DNA of 64,000 nt, taken from assembly GCF_900172295.1 (NCBI RefSeq), contig NZ_FWFL01000002.1, positions 310,001 through 374,000 of the forward strand, written 5' to 3'. Shown here piece after piece: positions 37,918-45,995 of the stretch (positions within the stretch are counted from its first letter, which is position 1; the number at the start of each line of letters is the position of its first letter). The notes under the pieces are model-generated. The model saw only the letters and a program-made list of their open reading frames with translations, was not told the origin of the DNA and ran no database searches. A program made the translations under genes and the position numbers. The DNA comes from Roseovarius litorisediminis (lineage in GTDB: Bacteria; Pseudomonadota; Alphaproteobacteria; Rhodobacterales; Rhodobacteraceae).

Positions 37918-38984
37918 TGATTTTGGTTCTGGTGATGGCGGCTGGGCTTTGGGGCCTTGGAGCGGTTCTGGGGGTGCCCAGGAACCTGCGCTGGACGATG
38001 ATTGGCCTGCTGTGGCTGGCGGTTGTCTTGCTGCATCTGGTTTTGCCGGACGGGCACTCTTTGCGCATGGCGACAGGAACCACTGCTGGTTTTTGGTTGA
38101 TCCTTGGGGGCTGTGCCGTGCTGATCATGGTCTATCGCGCGGGCCTCAGATGGTTAAAAGTCAAGGCGCAGGCCGGCCCCGCGCATGTCGCCAACTCTGG
38201 TACATTTTCGGATGCCGAACTAGAGCGTTACGCACGCCATATCGTGCTTCGCGAAATCGGCGGACCGGGGCAAAAAGCGATGAAGCAGGCGCGTGTTCTG
38301 GTGATCGGCGCCGGAGGGTTGGGATCACCGGCACTGTTGTATCTAGCGGCGGCAGGGGTTGGTACGATTGGTGTGATTGACGATGACGATGTCGATAATT
38401 CCAACTTGCAGCGGCAAGTCATTCACCGTGACACTGATATCGGTCTGCCAAAGGTGAAATCCGCCGCTGTCGCAATGAAGGCGCAGAACCCCAGTGTTGA
38501 TGTGCGTCCCTATCAGCGGCGTTTGACCCCAGAAATCGCAGACGAGCTATTTGCCGATTACGATTTGATCCTTGACGGCACCGATAATTTTGAAACCCGT
38601 TATCTGGTGAACCGGGCCGCTGCTGCACAGGGTAAGCCGCTGATTTCCGGTGCTTTGTCACAATGGGAGGGGCAGCTAAGTGTGTTTGATCCGGCGCGCG
38701 GTACACCCTGTTATCAGTGTATTTTTCCCGATGCGCCTGCGGCGGGTCTTGCCCCGTCATGTGCCGAGGCAGGTGTTTTGGGCCCCTTGCCAGGTGTTGT
38801 GGGGGCAATGATGGCGGTTGAGGCGGTCAAGCTGATCACCGGAGCGGGCGAGGCTCTGCGCGCAGAGATGCTGATTTATGACGCGCTTTATGGCGAATCC
38901 CGCAAGATCACCCTGAAATCCCGCCCTGATTGCCCTGTATGTGGGGCCAAAGGAGAACACCATGACCAATCCGCTGCTGGCTGA
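37917..38984 (+). CDS. MoeB/ThiF-family adenylyltransferase with N-terminal membrane anchor
   Basis: A 355-residue E1-like enzyme that adenylates the C terminus of a small sulfur carrier (MoaD/ThiS type). The catalytic part starts near residue 95: ERYARHIVLREIGGPGQ, then the ATP-binding VIGAGGLGSPALLYLA and DNSNLQRQVIH. DGTDNFETRYLVN and the catalytic-Cys region PSCAEAGVLGPLPG follow. Two CxxC pairs (CYQC, CPVC) bind zinc. Residues 1-75 contain about three membrane helices that ordinary MoeB lacks. The end overlaps the peptidase start by 23 bases. Whether it serves molybdopterin or thiamine cannot be told. Confidence 0.87.
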   Translation: MILVLVMAAGLWGLGAVLGVPRNLRWTMIGLLWLAVVLLHLVLPDGHSLRMATGTTAGFWLILGGCAVLIMVYRAGLRWLKVKAQAGPAHVANSGTFSDAELERYARHIVLREIGGPGQKAMKQARVLVIGAGGLGSPALLYLAAAGVGTIGVIDDDDVDNSNLQRQVIHRDTDIGLPKVKSAAVAMKAQNPSVDVRPYQRRLTPEIADELFADYDLILDGTDNFETRYLVNRAAAAQGKPLISGALSQWEGQLSVFDPARGTPCYQCIFPDAPAAGLAPSCAEAGVLGPLPGVVGAMMAVEAVKLITGAGEALRAEMLIYDALYGESRKITLKSRPDCPVCGAKGEHHDQSAAG

Positions 38985-40974
38985 CTGGGCCACGCCTTTT
39001 GAAATCGCACCGTTCGCCCGGATCCGCGACGAAGATTTTGCCCCGGCATTTGACAAGGCACTGGAGCTGGCGCAGGCAGAGGTGCGGGCGATCGGCGATT
39101 GCTCAGCTTCACCCACTTTTGCCAACACGATTGAGGCGCTAGAGGCGTCAGGCAAAGCGCTGGACAAGGTGTTGTCGGTTTTTTTCTCGCTGGCGGGGGC
39201 TGACAGCAATCCCAAACGGCAGGAGTTGCAGCGCTCATTCAGCCCAAGACTGGCGGCGCATGCGTCAGAAATCTATGGCAACAAGGCGTTGTATGCGCGG
39301 ATAGAAGCCTTGTGGGAAGCCCGTGATACGCTGGATCTGACAGACGAACAGCGCCGTGTACTGATGTTGACCCACCGCGGGTTCCGGCGTGCGGGCGCTG
39401 CGTTGACAGGGAATCAGGACAAGCGCATGCGGCAGATCATGTCGCGGCTGGCGGAGTTGGGCACTGCCTTTACCCAGAACCTGTTGGCGGATGAGGCCGC
39501 ATGGTACATGGCGCTTTCCGAGGATGATCTGGAAGGCTTGCCCGATTTTCTGGTGAATGCGGCCCGTTCTGCAGGCGCGGAAAAAGGTCTGAAAAATCCG
39601 ATTGTTACATTGTCACGGTCGCTGATCGTACCGTTCCTGCAATTCTCGCCTCGACGGGATCTGCGCGAGAAAGCTTTTACTGCCTGGGCTGCCCGTGGGG
39701 CAAATGAAGGTGCGACGGATAACCGCGCGATTGCGCAAGAGACGCTGGCGCTGCGGCAGGAACGCGCGGCGCTTCTGGGATATGGCAGCTTTGCCGATTT
39801 CAAGCTGGAAACCGAGATGGCCAAGACCCCGGCCGCGGTCCAAAAGTTGCTGATGGATGTCTGGGGGCCCGCCAAGGCACAGGCTGATCGTGACGCAGAG
39901 GTGCTGACCACGATGATGCGGGAAGACGGGATCAACGGTGATCTGGCGCCGTGGGACTGGCGGTATTATGCGGAAAAGCGCCGTCAGGCCGAGCATGATC
40001 TGGATGAGGCGGAACTGAAGCCCTATCTGCAGCTTGACCGGATGATAGAGGCGGCTTTTTCCTGTGCTAACCGGCTGTTTGGCCTTGAATTCAAGGCACT
40101 GGACGTGCCGCTGTATCACGCGGATTGCCGGGCCTGGGAAGTGACCCGTGAAGGTCGCCATATCGCTGTATTCATTGGGGATTACTTTGCCCGGGGTTCA
40201 AAACGTTCAGGTGCTTGGTGCTCGGCCATGCGGGGGCAGGCCAAATTCCCAAAGGTGCAGGGGCCGGTGGTGATCAATGTATGCAATTTTGCAAAGGGTG
40301 ATCCCGCATTGCTGAGCTACGATGATGCGCGCACGTTGTTTCATGAGTTTGGGCACGCCCTGCATCAGATGCTGTCGGATGTGACCTATGAGAGCATTTC
40401 GGGCACCTCGGTGGCGCGGGATTTTGTGGAATTGCCCAGTCAGCTATTTGAGCATTGGCTGGAAGTGCCAGAAGTTCTTGGAGAATTTGCCACCCATGCC
40501 GAAACAGGTGCCCCCATGCCGCGGGATATGCTGGACAAGGTTCTGGGGGCGGCGACATTTGATATGGGGTTTCAGACGGTAGAATATGTTGCCTCGGCAC
40601 TGGTTGATCTGGCGTTTCACGAAGGGGAGGCGCCCCATGATGTAATGGCTAAGCAGCAGGAAATATTGAAAAATATCGGGATGCCGTCGGCGATTGCAAT
40701 GCGCCATGCGACGCCGCAGTTTGCACATGTGTTTTCTGGCGACGGCTATAGCTCGGGCTATTACAGCTATATGTGGTCTGAAGTGATGGACGCCGACGCG
40801 TTTGCTGCGTTTGAAGAGGCGGGTGGACCGTTTGATCCGGAACGGGCCAAGGCCCTGGAGAAAAACATTCTTTCAACCGGCGGGTCGCGTGACGCGGAGG
40901 CGCTTTATATAGCATTCCGGGGCCGTTTGCCGGGTGTTGAGGCGCTGCTGAAGGGGCGTGGGCTGACGGCCTGA
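38962..40974 (+). CDS. M3-family oligopeptidase
   Basis: A 670-residue zinc metallopeptidase of the M3 family (oligopeptidase A / dipeptidyl carboxypeptidase type) that degrades short cytosolic peptides. The zinc motif is TLFHEFGHALHQML near residue 458, with the third ligand Glu in the following helix (VELPSQLFEHW). FSGDGYSSGYYSYMWSEV is the conserved substrate-contact region. ATG 38962, preceded by AGGAGAAC, is inside the 3' end of the MoeB-like gene. Size fits the family. There is no signal peptide. Confidence 0.92.
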   Translation: MTNPLLADWATPFEIAPFARIRDEDFAPAFDKALELAQAEVRAIGDCSASPTFANTIEALEASGKALDKVLSVFFSLAGADSNPKRQELQRSFSPRLAAHASEIYGNKALYARIEALWEARDTLDLTDEQRRVLMLTHRGFRRAGAALTGNQDKRMRQIMSRLAELGTAFTQNLLADEAAWYMALSEDDLEGLPDFLVNAARSAGAEKGLKNPIVTLSRSLIVPFLQFSPRRDLREKAFTAWAARGANEGATDNRAIAQETLALRQERAALLGYGSFADFKLETEMAKTPAAVQKLLMDVWGPAKAQADRDAEVLTTMMREDGINGDLAPWDWRYYAEKRRQAEHDLDEAELKPYLQLDRMIEAAFSCANRLFGLEFKALDVPLYHADCRAWEVTREGRHIAVFIGDYFARGSKRSGAWCSAMRGQAKFPKVQGPVVINVCNFAKGDPALLSYDDARTLFHEFGHALHQMLSDVTYESISGTSVARDFVELPSQLFEHWLEVPEVLGEFATHAETGAPMPRDMLDKVLGAATFDMGFQTVEYVASALVDLAFHEGEAPHDVMAKQQEILKNIGMPSAIAMRHATPQFAHVFSGDGYSSGYYSYMWSEVMDADAFAAFEEAGGPFDPERAKALEKNILSTGGSRDAEALYIAFRGRLPGVEALLKGRGLTA

Positions 40975-41053
40975 GGTATCGTGGGGTGAAACCCCGCCCT
41001 GCACAGGCCTGAACATGCGAAGTGTACGTGGATTTCGCGGGCTTTACCGGTGA

Positions 41054-41100
41054 CCAAGCCCCGGGAGCGCCCACCCGCCCACCCCGCACCCGGGGCTTGG
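41054..41100. terminator. Hairpin between converging peptidase and phosphohexomutase genes
   Basis: Perfect 12-bp arms CCAAGCCCCGGG / CCCGGGGCTTGG are separated by 23 C-rich bases (CGCCCACCCGCCCACC is part). It lies in the gap between two converging genes and could stop both, although no clear U-run follows. The C-rich loop is typical of the intergenic repeat family seen elsewhere in the window. Confidence 0.5.
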
Positions 41101-41110
41101 GGTGCGGAAT

Positions 41111-41131
41111 GGATATTTTGGCAAGAAGAAA
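41111..41131. repeat. GAGTATTT-type repeat core, third copy
   Basis: GGATATTTTGGCAAGAAGAA follows the C-rich hairpin, matching the core at 37426 closely (TATTTTGGCAAGAAGAA versus TATTTTTGCCAAGAAGAA). Its position in a convergent gap shows that it is not tied to one gene's ribosome site. Confidence 0.45.
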
Positions 41132-41152
41132 TGGCAGTGCGCGCGCCGGGTG

Positions 41153-42655
41153 TCAGATTGTCTGGTCGTAATCGCCAACAGCAGGTTCGGTGCGGATGAC
41201 CGCGTCAATATCGGCAAAGATGGCCCGCATTTCGGCGTCGGAATGCGAGCTTTCGCAGACCACCACCAGATTGGGGGTGTTGGAGGAGGCCCGCACCAGA
41301 CCCCAGCTGCCGTTGTCCAGAATGACGCGGGCGCCGTTGACGGTGACCACTTCCTTGATGGCGCGACCAGCGATTTTTTCGCCGGCTTTGTGTTTGGCAA
41401 CGAGTTTTTCGACCAGTCGTTCAAGCACATCGTATTTTTCGGTATCGGCGCACCAGGGTGACATGGTTGGGGTGGCGTAGGTCACGGGTAGCGCCTTGCG
41501 CAGGTCGGACATCGACATGTCGGGATTGCGGTCCATCAGTTTGCAGATCTCAACGGCCACGCGCATGCCGCAGTCGTATCCGCGGCCCACAGGTTCGGCC
41601 AGAAAGTAGTGGCCGGATTTTTCAAAGCCCGCCAGCGCGCCGATTTCCTTGACCCGGCGTTTCATGTGGGAATGCCCGGTTTTCCAATAATCGGCCCTGG
41701 CGCCGTTGGCCAAGAGTTCCGGATCCGAGGCAAAAAGCCCGGTCGATTTCACATCGGCCACAAAGGTGGAGCCGGGATAGAGTTTGGAAAGATCCCGCGC
41801 CATGATGACGCCGACCTTATCGGCAAAAATCTCTTCGCCCTCATCATCGACCACGCCACAGCGGTCGCCGTCGCCATCAAAGCCAAGGGCAAAATCGGCG
41901 CCTGAAGCCTTAACGCTGTCGCTCATGTCGTGCAGCATTTCCATGGCTTCGGGGTTGGGGTTGTAGTGGGGAAAGGTGTAATCAAGGGTGTTGTGCGAGG
42001 GCACGACCTCGACCCCCAGCCGTTCAAACAACTCGGGGGCAAAGGCGCTGGCCGTGCCGTTACCGGTGGCGCAGACGACCTTGAGCTTGCGGGTCATCTT
42101 GAAGTCGCCGACAAGGTCATCAAGATAGGCCTCGCGCACGCCATGGACAAATTCATAGGCGCCGCCGGGGCGCTGTTCACCTTCGCCATTCAGAACGATG
42201 TCGCGCAGTTCGTTCATCTCATCGGGGCCGTGGGTGAGGGGGCGTTCAAAGCCCATCTTCACGCCGGTCCAACCGTTGGGATTATGGCTGGCTGTGACCA
42301 TGGCAACCGCAGGCACATCCAGATGAAACTGCGAAAAATAAGCCATGGGGGACAGGCAGGGGCCGATATCCCTGACGGAAATCCCGGCCTGCATCAGCCC
42401 GAGCATGAGGGCGTTTTTGACCGATAAAGAATAGTCGCGATAGTCGTTGCCAACGGCAATCACCGGGTCAATACCGCGGCGTTGCATCTGGGTGCCAAGG
42501 CCCAGGCCAAGGGCGGTGATGCCGGGCAGGTTGATCTCGTCGGGGTATTTCCAGCGCGCATCATATTCACGGAAACCGGTGGGCGTGATCATCGCATCGC
42601 GCAGGAATTCCCAGGTGTTTGGGGTGACTTGGTACTCGGGCTTTTTCACTGTCAA
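41153..42655 (-). CDS. Phosphomannomutase / phosphoglucomutase
   Basis: A 500-residue alpha-D-phosphohexomutase that interconverts hexose 1- and 6-phosphates for polysaccharide precursors. Domain signatures are the phosphoserine loop MVTASHNPNGWTGVK, the Mg2+ loop GFDGDGDRCGVVDD, the sugar-binding GFEKSGHYF and the phosphate-binding RASSNTP near the C terminus. Bacterial two-specificity PMM/PGM (AlgC type) is the best fit, but sugar preference is not certain. It is the last gene of the kpsT-kpsE-kdsA run, 9 bases after kdsA, suggesting a role in cell-surface sugar supply. Confidence 0.92.
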   Translation of the reverse strand: MTVKKPEYQVTPNTWEFLRDAMITPTGFREYDARWKYPDEINLPGITALGLGLGTQMQRRGIDPVIAVGNDYRDYSLSVKNALMLGLMQAGISVRDIGPCLSPMAYFSQFHLDVPAVAMVTASHNPNGWTGVKMGFERPLTHGPDEMNELRDIVLNGEGEQRPGGAYEFVHGVREAYLDDLVGDFKMTRKLKVVCATGNGTASAFAPELFERLGVEVVPSHNTLDYTFPHYNPNPEAMEMLHDMSDSVKASGADFALGFDGDGDRCGVVDDEGEEIFADKVGVIMARDLSKLYPGSTFVADVKSTGLFASDPELLANGARADYWKTGHSHMKRRVKEIGALAGFEKSGHYFLAEPVGRGYDCGMRVAVEICKLMDRNPDMSMSDLRKALPVTYATPTMSPWCADTEKYDVLERLVEKLVAKHKAGEKIAGRAIKEVVTVNGARVILDNGSWGLVRASSNTPNLVVVCESSHSDAEMRAIFADIDAVIRTEPAVGDYDQTI

Positions 42656-42664
42656 AGTCTTTCT

Positions 42665-43498
42665 TCAGATCGCAATCGGGTTCTCTTTGGCGAGAAGGTC
42701 AAATCGCATTAATGTGGCAATAAGATGAGGCATTTGCGACAGCGGGATCATATTGGGCCCGTCCGAGGGGGCACTATCGGGGTCTTCATGGGTTTCAATG
42801 AAAACCGCAGCAATACCAAGGGATACGGCGGCGCGGGCCATGACCGGGGCAAATTCACGCTGGCCGCCGGAACTGCCGCCCATGCCGCCTGGTTGCTGCA
42901 CAGAATGGGTGGCGTCCATCACCACGGGATAGCCGGTGGCGGCCATTTGCGGCAGGGCACGCATATCGGTGACAAGGGTGTTATAGCCAAACGATGTGCC
43001 ACGTTCGGTCAGCAGAATTTTGGTGTTGCCAGTGGATTCGAGTTTGGAGACCACATTGGGCATATCCCATGGCGCCAGAAACTGGCCCTTTTTCACGTTG
43101 ATCACGGCGCCGGTTTCGCCTGCGGCCAATAGCAGGTCGGTCTGGCGGCAGAGAAAGGCAGGGATTTGCAGCACATCGCAGACCTGGGCCACCGCTGCGC
43201 ATTGGTCGGGCAGGTGCACGTCGGTCAGTACCGGAACGCCAAGGGCGTCCTTGACGGCCTGCATGACCTTGAGCCCTTCATCCTGCCCAAGGCCGCGTTT
43301 GCCCTTGAGCGAGGTGCGATTGGCCTTGTCGAACGAGCCCTTGAAGATGAATTGCGCGCCAGCGGCCTTACAGGCCTCGGCCATGGTTCCGGCAATCATC
43401 TGGGCGTGATCCACGCTTTCCAACTGACACGGGCCTGCAATGACGGTGAGCGGCTGATTGTTGCCCACGTGCAGCCCGGCGAATTCAACCTGTTTCAT
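42665..43498 (-). CDS. kdsA: 3-deoxy-8-phosphooctulonate synthase
   Basis: A 277-residue TIM-barrel enzyme that condenses arabinose 5-phosphate with phosphoenolpyruvate to Kdo 8-phosphate. Signatures are LTVIAGPCQLES near the N terminus, FKGSFDKANRTS, LTDVHLPDQCAAVA and VMDATHSVQQPGG. The GPCQLES Cys residue suggests the metal-dependent class, but this needs alignment. Placement directly after the capsule-export-like genes fits Kdo use as a lipid linker in group II/III capsules, besides lipopolysaccharide. Confidence 0.95.
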   Translation of the reverse strand: MKQVEFAGLHVGNNQPLTVIAGPCQLESVDHAQMIAGTMAEACKAAGAQFIFKGSFDKANRTSLKGKRGLGQDEGLKVMQAVKDALGVPVLTDVHLPDQCAAVAQVCDVLQIPAFLCRQTDLLLAAGETGAVINVKKGQFLAPWDMPNVVSKLESTGNTKILLTERGTSFGYNTLVTDMRALPQMAATGYPVVMDATHSVQQPGGMGGSSGGQREFAPVMARAAVSLGIAAVFIETHEDPDSAPSDGPNMIPLSQMPHLIATLMRFDLLAKENPIAI

Positions 43499-43499
43499 A

Positions 43500-45170
43500 T
43501 TAAGACGATACCTGTTCGCGAAGAATGGAGGCGGTGAGTGATATCATCAGGTAGATACCGGCAAAGATCAGGAAGGCAAGGACCGTGTTTTCAAAAGCCC
43601 GCGGATAGGAGGGATCCTGCGAGGCGATCGGCTGAACGCTGACGGTCAGATACCGGACCTGTTTGTTCGCCTCGATCTCGGACTGGCGTTTGGTTTCCAG
43701 TGCCGATTGCAGGACCAGATCGGCGGTGGCCAGATCCGCCTGGGCCATCTGTATGTCCGCGGTTTGTGAGGCCAACGAGCTTGCGCCGTCACTTGCCTGA
43801 TTAAGACGGGCGTTCAGTTTGGTCAGCTCAGCCTGCAGAATTTCGATTTCGCTGCGCAAGGCTGCCACCTTGGACCGGTTCGGCCGGGAATTGTTCAGCT
43901 GGATGTTCAGAGCCAGTTGTTTTTCCTGAAGTTGCAGTTCGATCGAGTTGATCAGGCTGCGGATGCTGCCGATTTCACCTGCCGGATCCAGAATGCTGTT
44001 TTCCTGCAATTCAACAAGACGTTGCTGGGCTGCGCGCCGTTCGGCCTTGGCTTGCTCAAGGCTTGCAATGGCGGTTTGTACAGCATCCTGACGTTTTTCC
44101 TGACTCAGGTGGTCAACCCGTTCTTCGGCGTAGTTGATAAGGCGTTCCGAGAACAGGGCACTGACTTCGGGTGTGGCGGTGGACAGTTCCATCCGGATCA
44201 CGCCTTCGGTTGGGTCATAGCCCAGTTTCACGTATTTGTTGTAAAGCTTGTACGCCTTTTCGTTGCTGGCGTCAGGGTCAAGCCGCTGGATCGGGTCGAT
44301 CCAAGCCTGACTGAAATGATCACGAAATCCCAGTTCCTTGTCGAGGCGCAGCATGGCGTCTTTGGATTCAAGGTATTCCTGGGTGGCAATAGCATCCTGA
44401 CCGGTGGCAAACTGGCTGGGCAGCAGGCCACCCAATCCGCCCGCGCTTGCGCCGCCGTCGGCGGATAAGATCAGGAAGGCGGACTTGGTCGTGTACATCG
44501 GAGTGGCTACGGCATAGTAGTAATAGCCCGCCAATATCGTCGGCAGAAACACAAATGCCGACAGTCGCGACAACAACAGCAGCAGCTTGCGGCGGCGGCG
44601 CTTGGCGATGTCGCGCTGGATCTGCATGATTTCCTGAGCGCGACGGTCTGCCGGGCTGAGATCTGTTGAAGGCAGGCCCGGACGACCCGCCGGAACGGTC
44701 TGGGGCAATTGCACTTGTTGGTCAGATGTGCCTTTGGTGTCGGCGCGCTGTTTATTCTCTTTGTCCACCAGCTCGACTATGTTGGCGCGCTGGAACGGGT
44801 CGATGCCTTTGGCACGCAGCAACCGTACCGCATCTAAATCCGAGACCGGGGCCAGACCGTGTTTTTGTGCCATGCGCCGCGCCATTCGCAACTGACGACC
44901 GGTCAGGCCTTCTTTGCGGATGTCATCGATATTCTGAGCTGCAGGTTTTTTTGGCGCAGGAGTGGCGGTGCCCTGTGCCGTAACAGTCGCTGTGTCAGCG
45001 ACAGGCGTTACCGGCGCGGATTCGGGCACATCGCCCGCTTTATCATCCGCCATGATCCGATCAAGCGCTTCCTCCGGTTCCATTTCCGGACTGGTCGATG
45101 TCGCGCCTTTGGGGGACGGTGACGGTTTGTGCGGGATACGGTACTTTTTAACCTTGGGTTTCGTAGTCAT
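43500..45170 (-). CDS. kpsE: KpsE-like capsule export periplasmic/inner-membrane protein with long N-terminal extension
   Basis: A 556-residue protein of the Wzz/KpsE polysaccharide co-polymerase type. A first membrane helix near 200-225 (FVFLPTILAGYYYYAVATPM) is followed by AFLILS, a long periplasmic coiled coil (about 350-510, with LEQAKAERRAAQQRLVEL), and a last helix near 525-550. Residues 1-190 are unusual: Pro/Thr/Ala-rich, then a helical GRQLRMARRMAQKHGL...LRAKGIDPF segment that would lie in the cytoplasm. I use ATG 45170, which overlaps kpsT by 23 bases. It should bridge the ABC exporter to an outer-membrane polysaccharide channel. Confidence 0.8.
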   Translation of the reverse strand: MTTKPKVKKYRIPHKPSPSPKGATSTSPEMEPEEALDRIMADDKAGDVPESAPVTPVADTATVTAQGTATPAPKKPAAQNIDDIRKEGLTGRQLRMARRMAQKHGLAPVSDLDAVRLLRAKGIDPFQRANIVELVDKENKQRADTKGTSDQQVQLPQTVPAGRPGLPSTDLSPADRRAQEIMQIQRDIAKRRRRKLLLLLSRLSAFVFLPTILAGYYYYAVATPMYTTKSAFLILSADGGASAGGLGGLLPSQFATGQDAIATQEYLESKDAMLRLDKELGFRDHFSQAWIDPIQRLDPDASNEKAYKLYNKYVKLGYDPTEGVIRMELSTATPEVSALFSERLINYAEERVDHLSQEKRQDAVQTAIASLEQAKAERRAAQQRLVELQENSILDPAGEIGSIRSLINSIELQLQEKQLALNIQLNNSRPNRSKVAALRSEIEILQAELTKLNARLNQASDGASSLASQTADIQMAQADLATADLVLQSALETKRQSEIEANKQVRYLTVSVQPIASQDPSYPRAFENTVLAFLIFAGIYLMISLTASILREQVSS

Positions 45171-45807
45171 ACAGAACTTTCGCCTCTTCCAAGGTGTCGA
45201 ACATATACAGCTGTCCGCCCATGAGAACTGCCGCTGAGCGGGCAAATTTTTCCAGTGTCGCCGGCTGGTGTGAAACAATTATCACAGTGGTTGTGCGTAA
45301 CCTTTCCTTGAGTATTTCACCAGCCTTGCGGTTGAATTCTACATCAGTAGAACCGGGCATTCCCTCATCAATCAGGTAGATATCAAAATCTAGCGCCAGC
45401 ATCAGCGAAAAGGTAAAACGCGCCCGCATTCCCGAAGAATAGGTGCCAAGCGGCTGGTCGAAATATTCGCCAAGGTTACACATCCACCGGCAAAACGCTT
45501 CGATATAGTCGGGGTCAAGCCCGTAGAGCCGGGCGATATAGCGGGAATTCTCCATCGCTGAGACGCGATTGACAACTCCGCCCATGAACCCGAGCGGAAA
45601 GCTGATACGACAGCCACGACGAATGTCACCTTCGTCTGGCTTTTCCAAACCGGCCATCATATTGATCAGTGTGGTTTTGCCGGTCCCATTAGGGGCGAGT
45701 ATGCCAAGCGAGTTGCCCAATTCAACGCGAAAAGACACGCGGTCAAGGATCACCTTGCGCTGCGTGCCAGTCCAGAAGGACTTGCTCACGTTGTCGAATT
45801 CGAGCAT
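45148..45807 (-). CDS. kpsT: KpsT-like capsule polysaccharide ABC transporter ATPase
   Basis: A 219-residue ABC ATPase. Walker A reads GILAPNGTGKTTLIN (an Ala where Gly is usual), the signature motif is LGTYSSGMRARFTFS, and Walker B plus the D-loop read FDIYLIDEGMPGSTDVEF. The switch His is in VIIVSHQP. The short length without a substrate-recognition extension is typical of KpsT. Its membrane partner KpsM is not next to it or elsewhere in the window, so the exporter must be completed by a permease encoded elsewhere. Confidence 0.85.
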   Translation of the reverse strand: MLEFDNVSKSFWTGTQRKVILDRVSFRVELGNSLGILAPNGTGKTTLINMMAGLEKPDEGDIRRGCRISFPLGFMGGVVNRVSAMENSRYIARLYGLDPDYIEAFCRWMCNLGEYFDQPLGTYSSGMRARFTFSLMLALDFDIYLIDEGMPGSTDVEFNRKAGEILKERLRTTTVIIVSHQPATLEKFARSAAVLMGGQLYMFDTLEEAKVLYDYETQG

Positions 45808-45944
45808 TCCATTGCTCCGATGCTGCTCTGCCAGATCCTCTTTAGCGAGGTTTTCTTAAGGCATGATGAGTCAATTCCCCATGATTATGGCGAATTAGAT
45901 AGCTTTGTGACAGTAAATCAGGGAAAATTTTTGCGCCTTGGTGC

Positions 45945-45972
45945 AAAAAAACCGGCGCCAAAGCACCGGCTT
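45945..45972 (-). terminator. Terminator of nhaA
   Basis: On the minus strand GCCGGTGC, a short TTTG-type loop and GCGCCGGT form a stem with one G-U pair, followed by seven T residues. It begins 24 bases after the nhaA stop, a textbook position. Confidence 0.8.
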
Positions 45973-45995
45973 CATGTGGCTGGCAAGCCATTATC

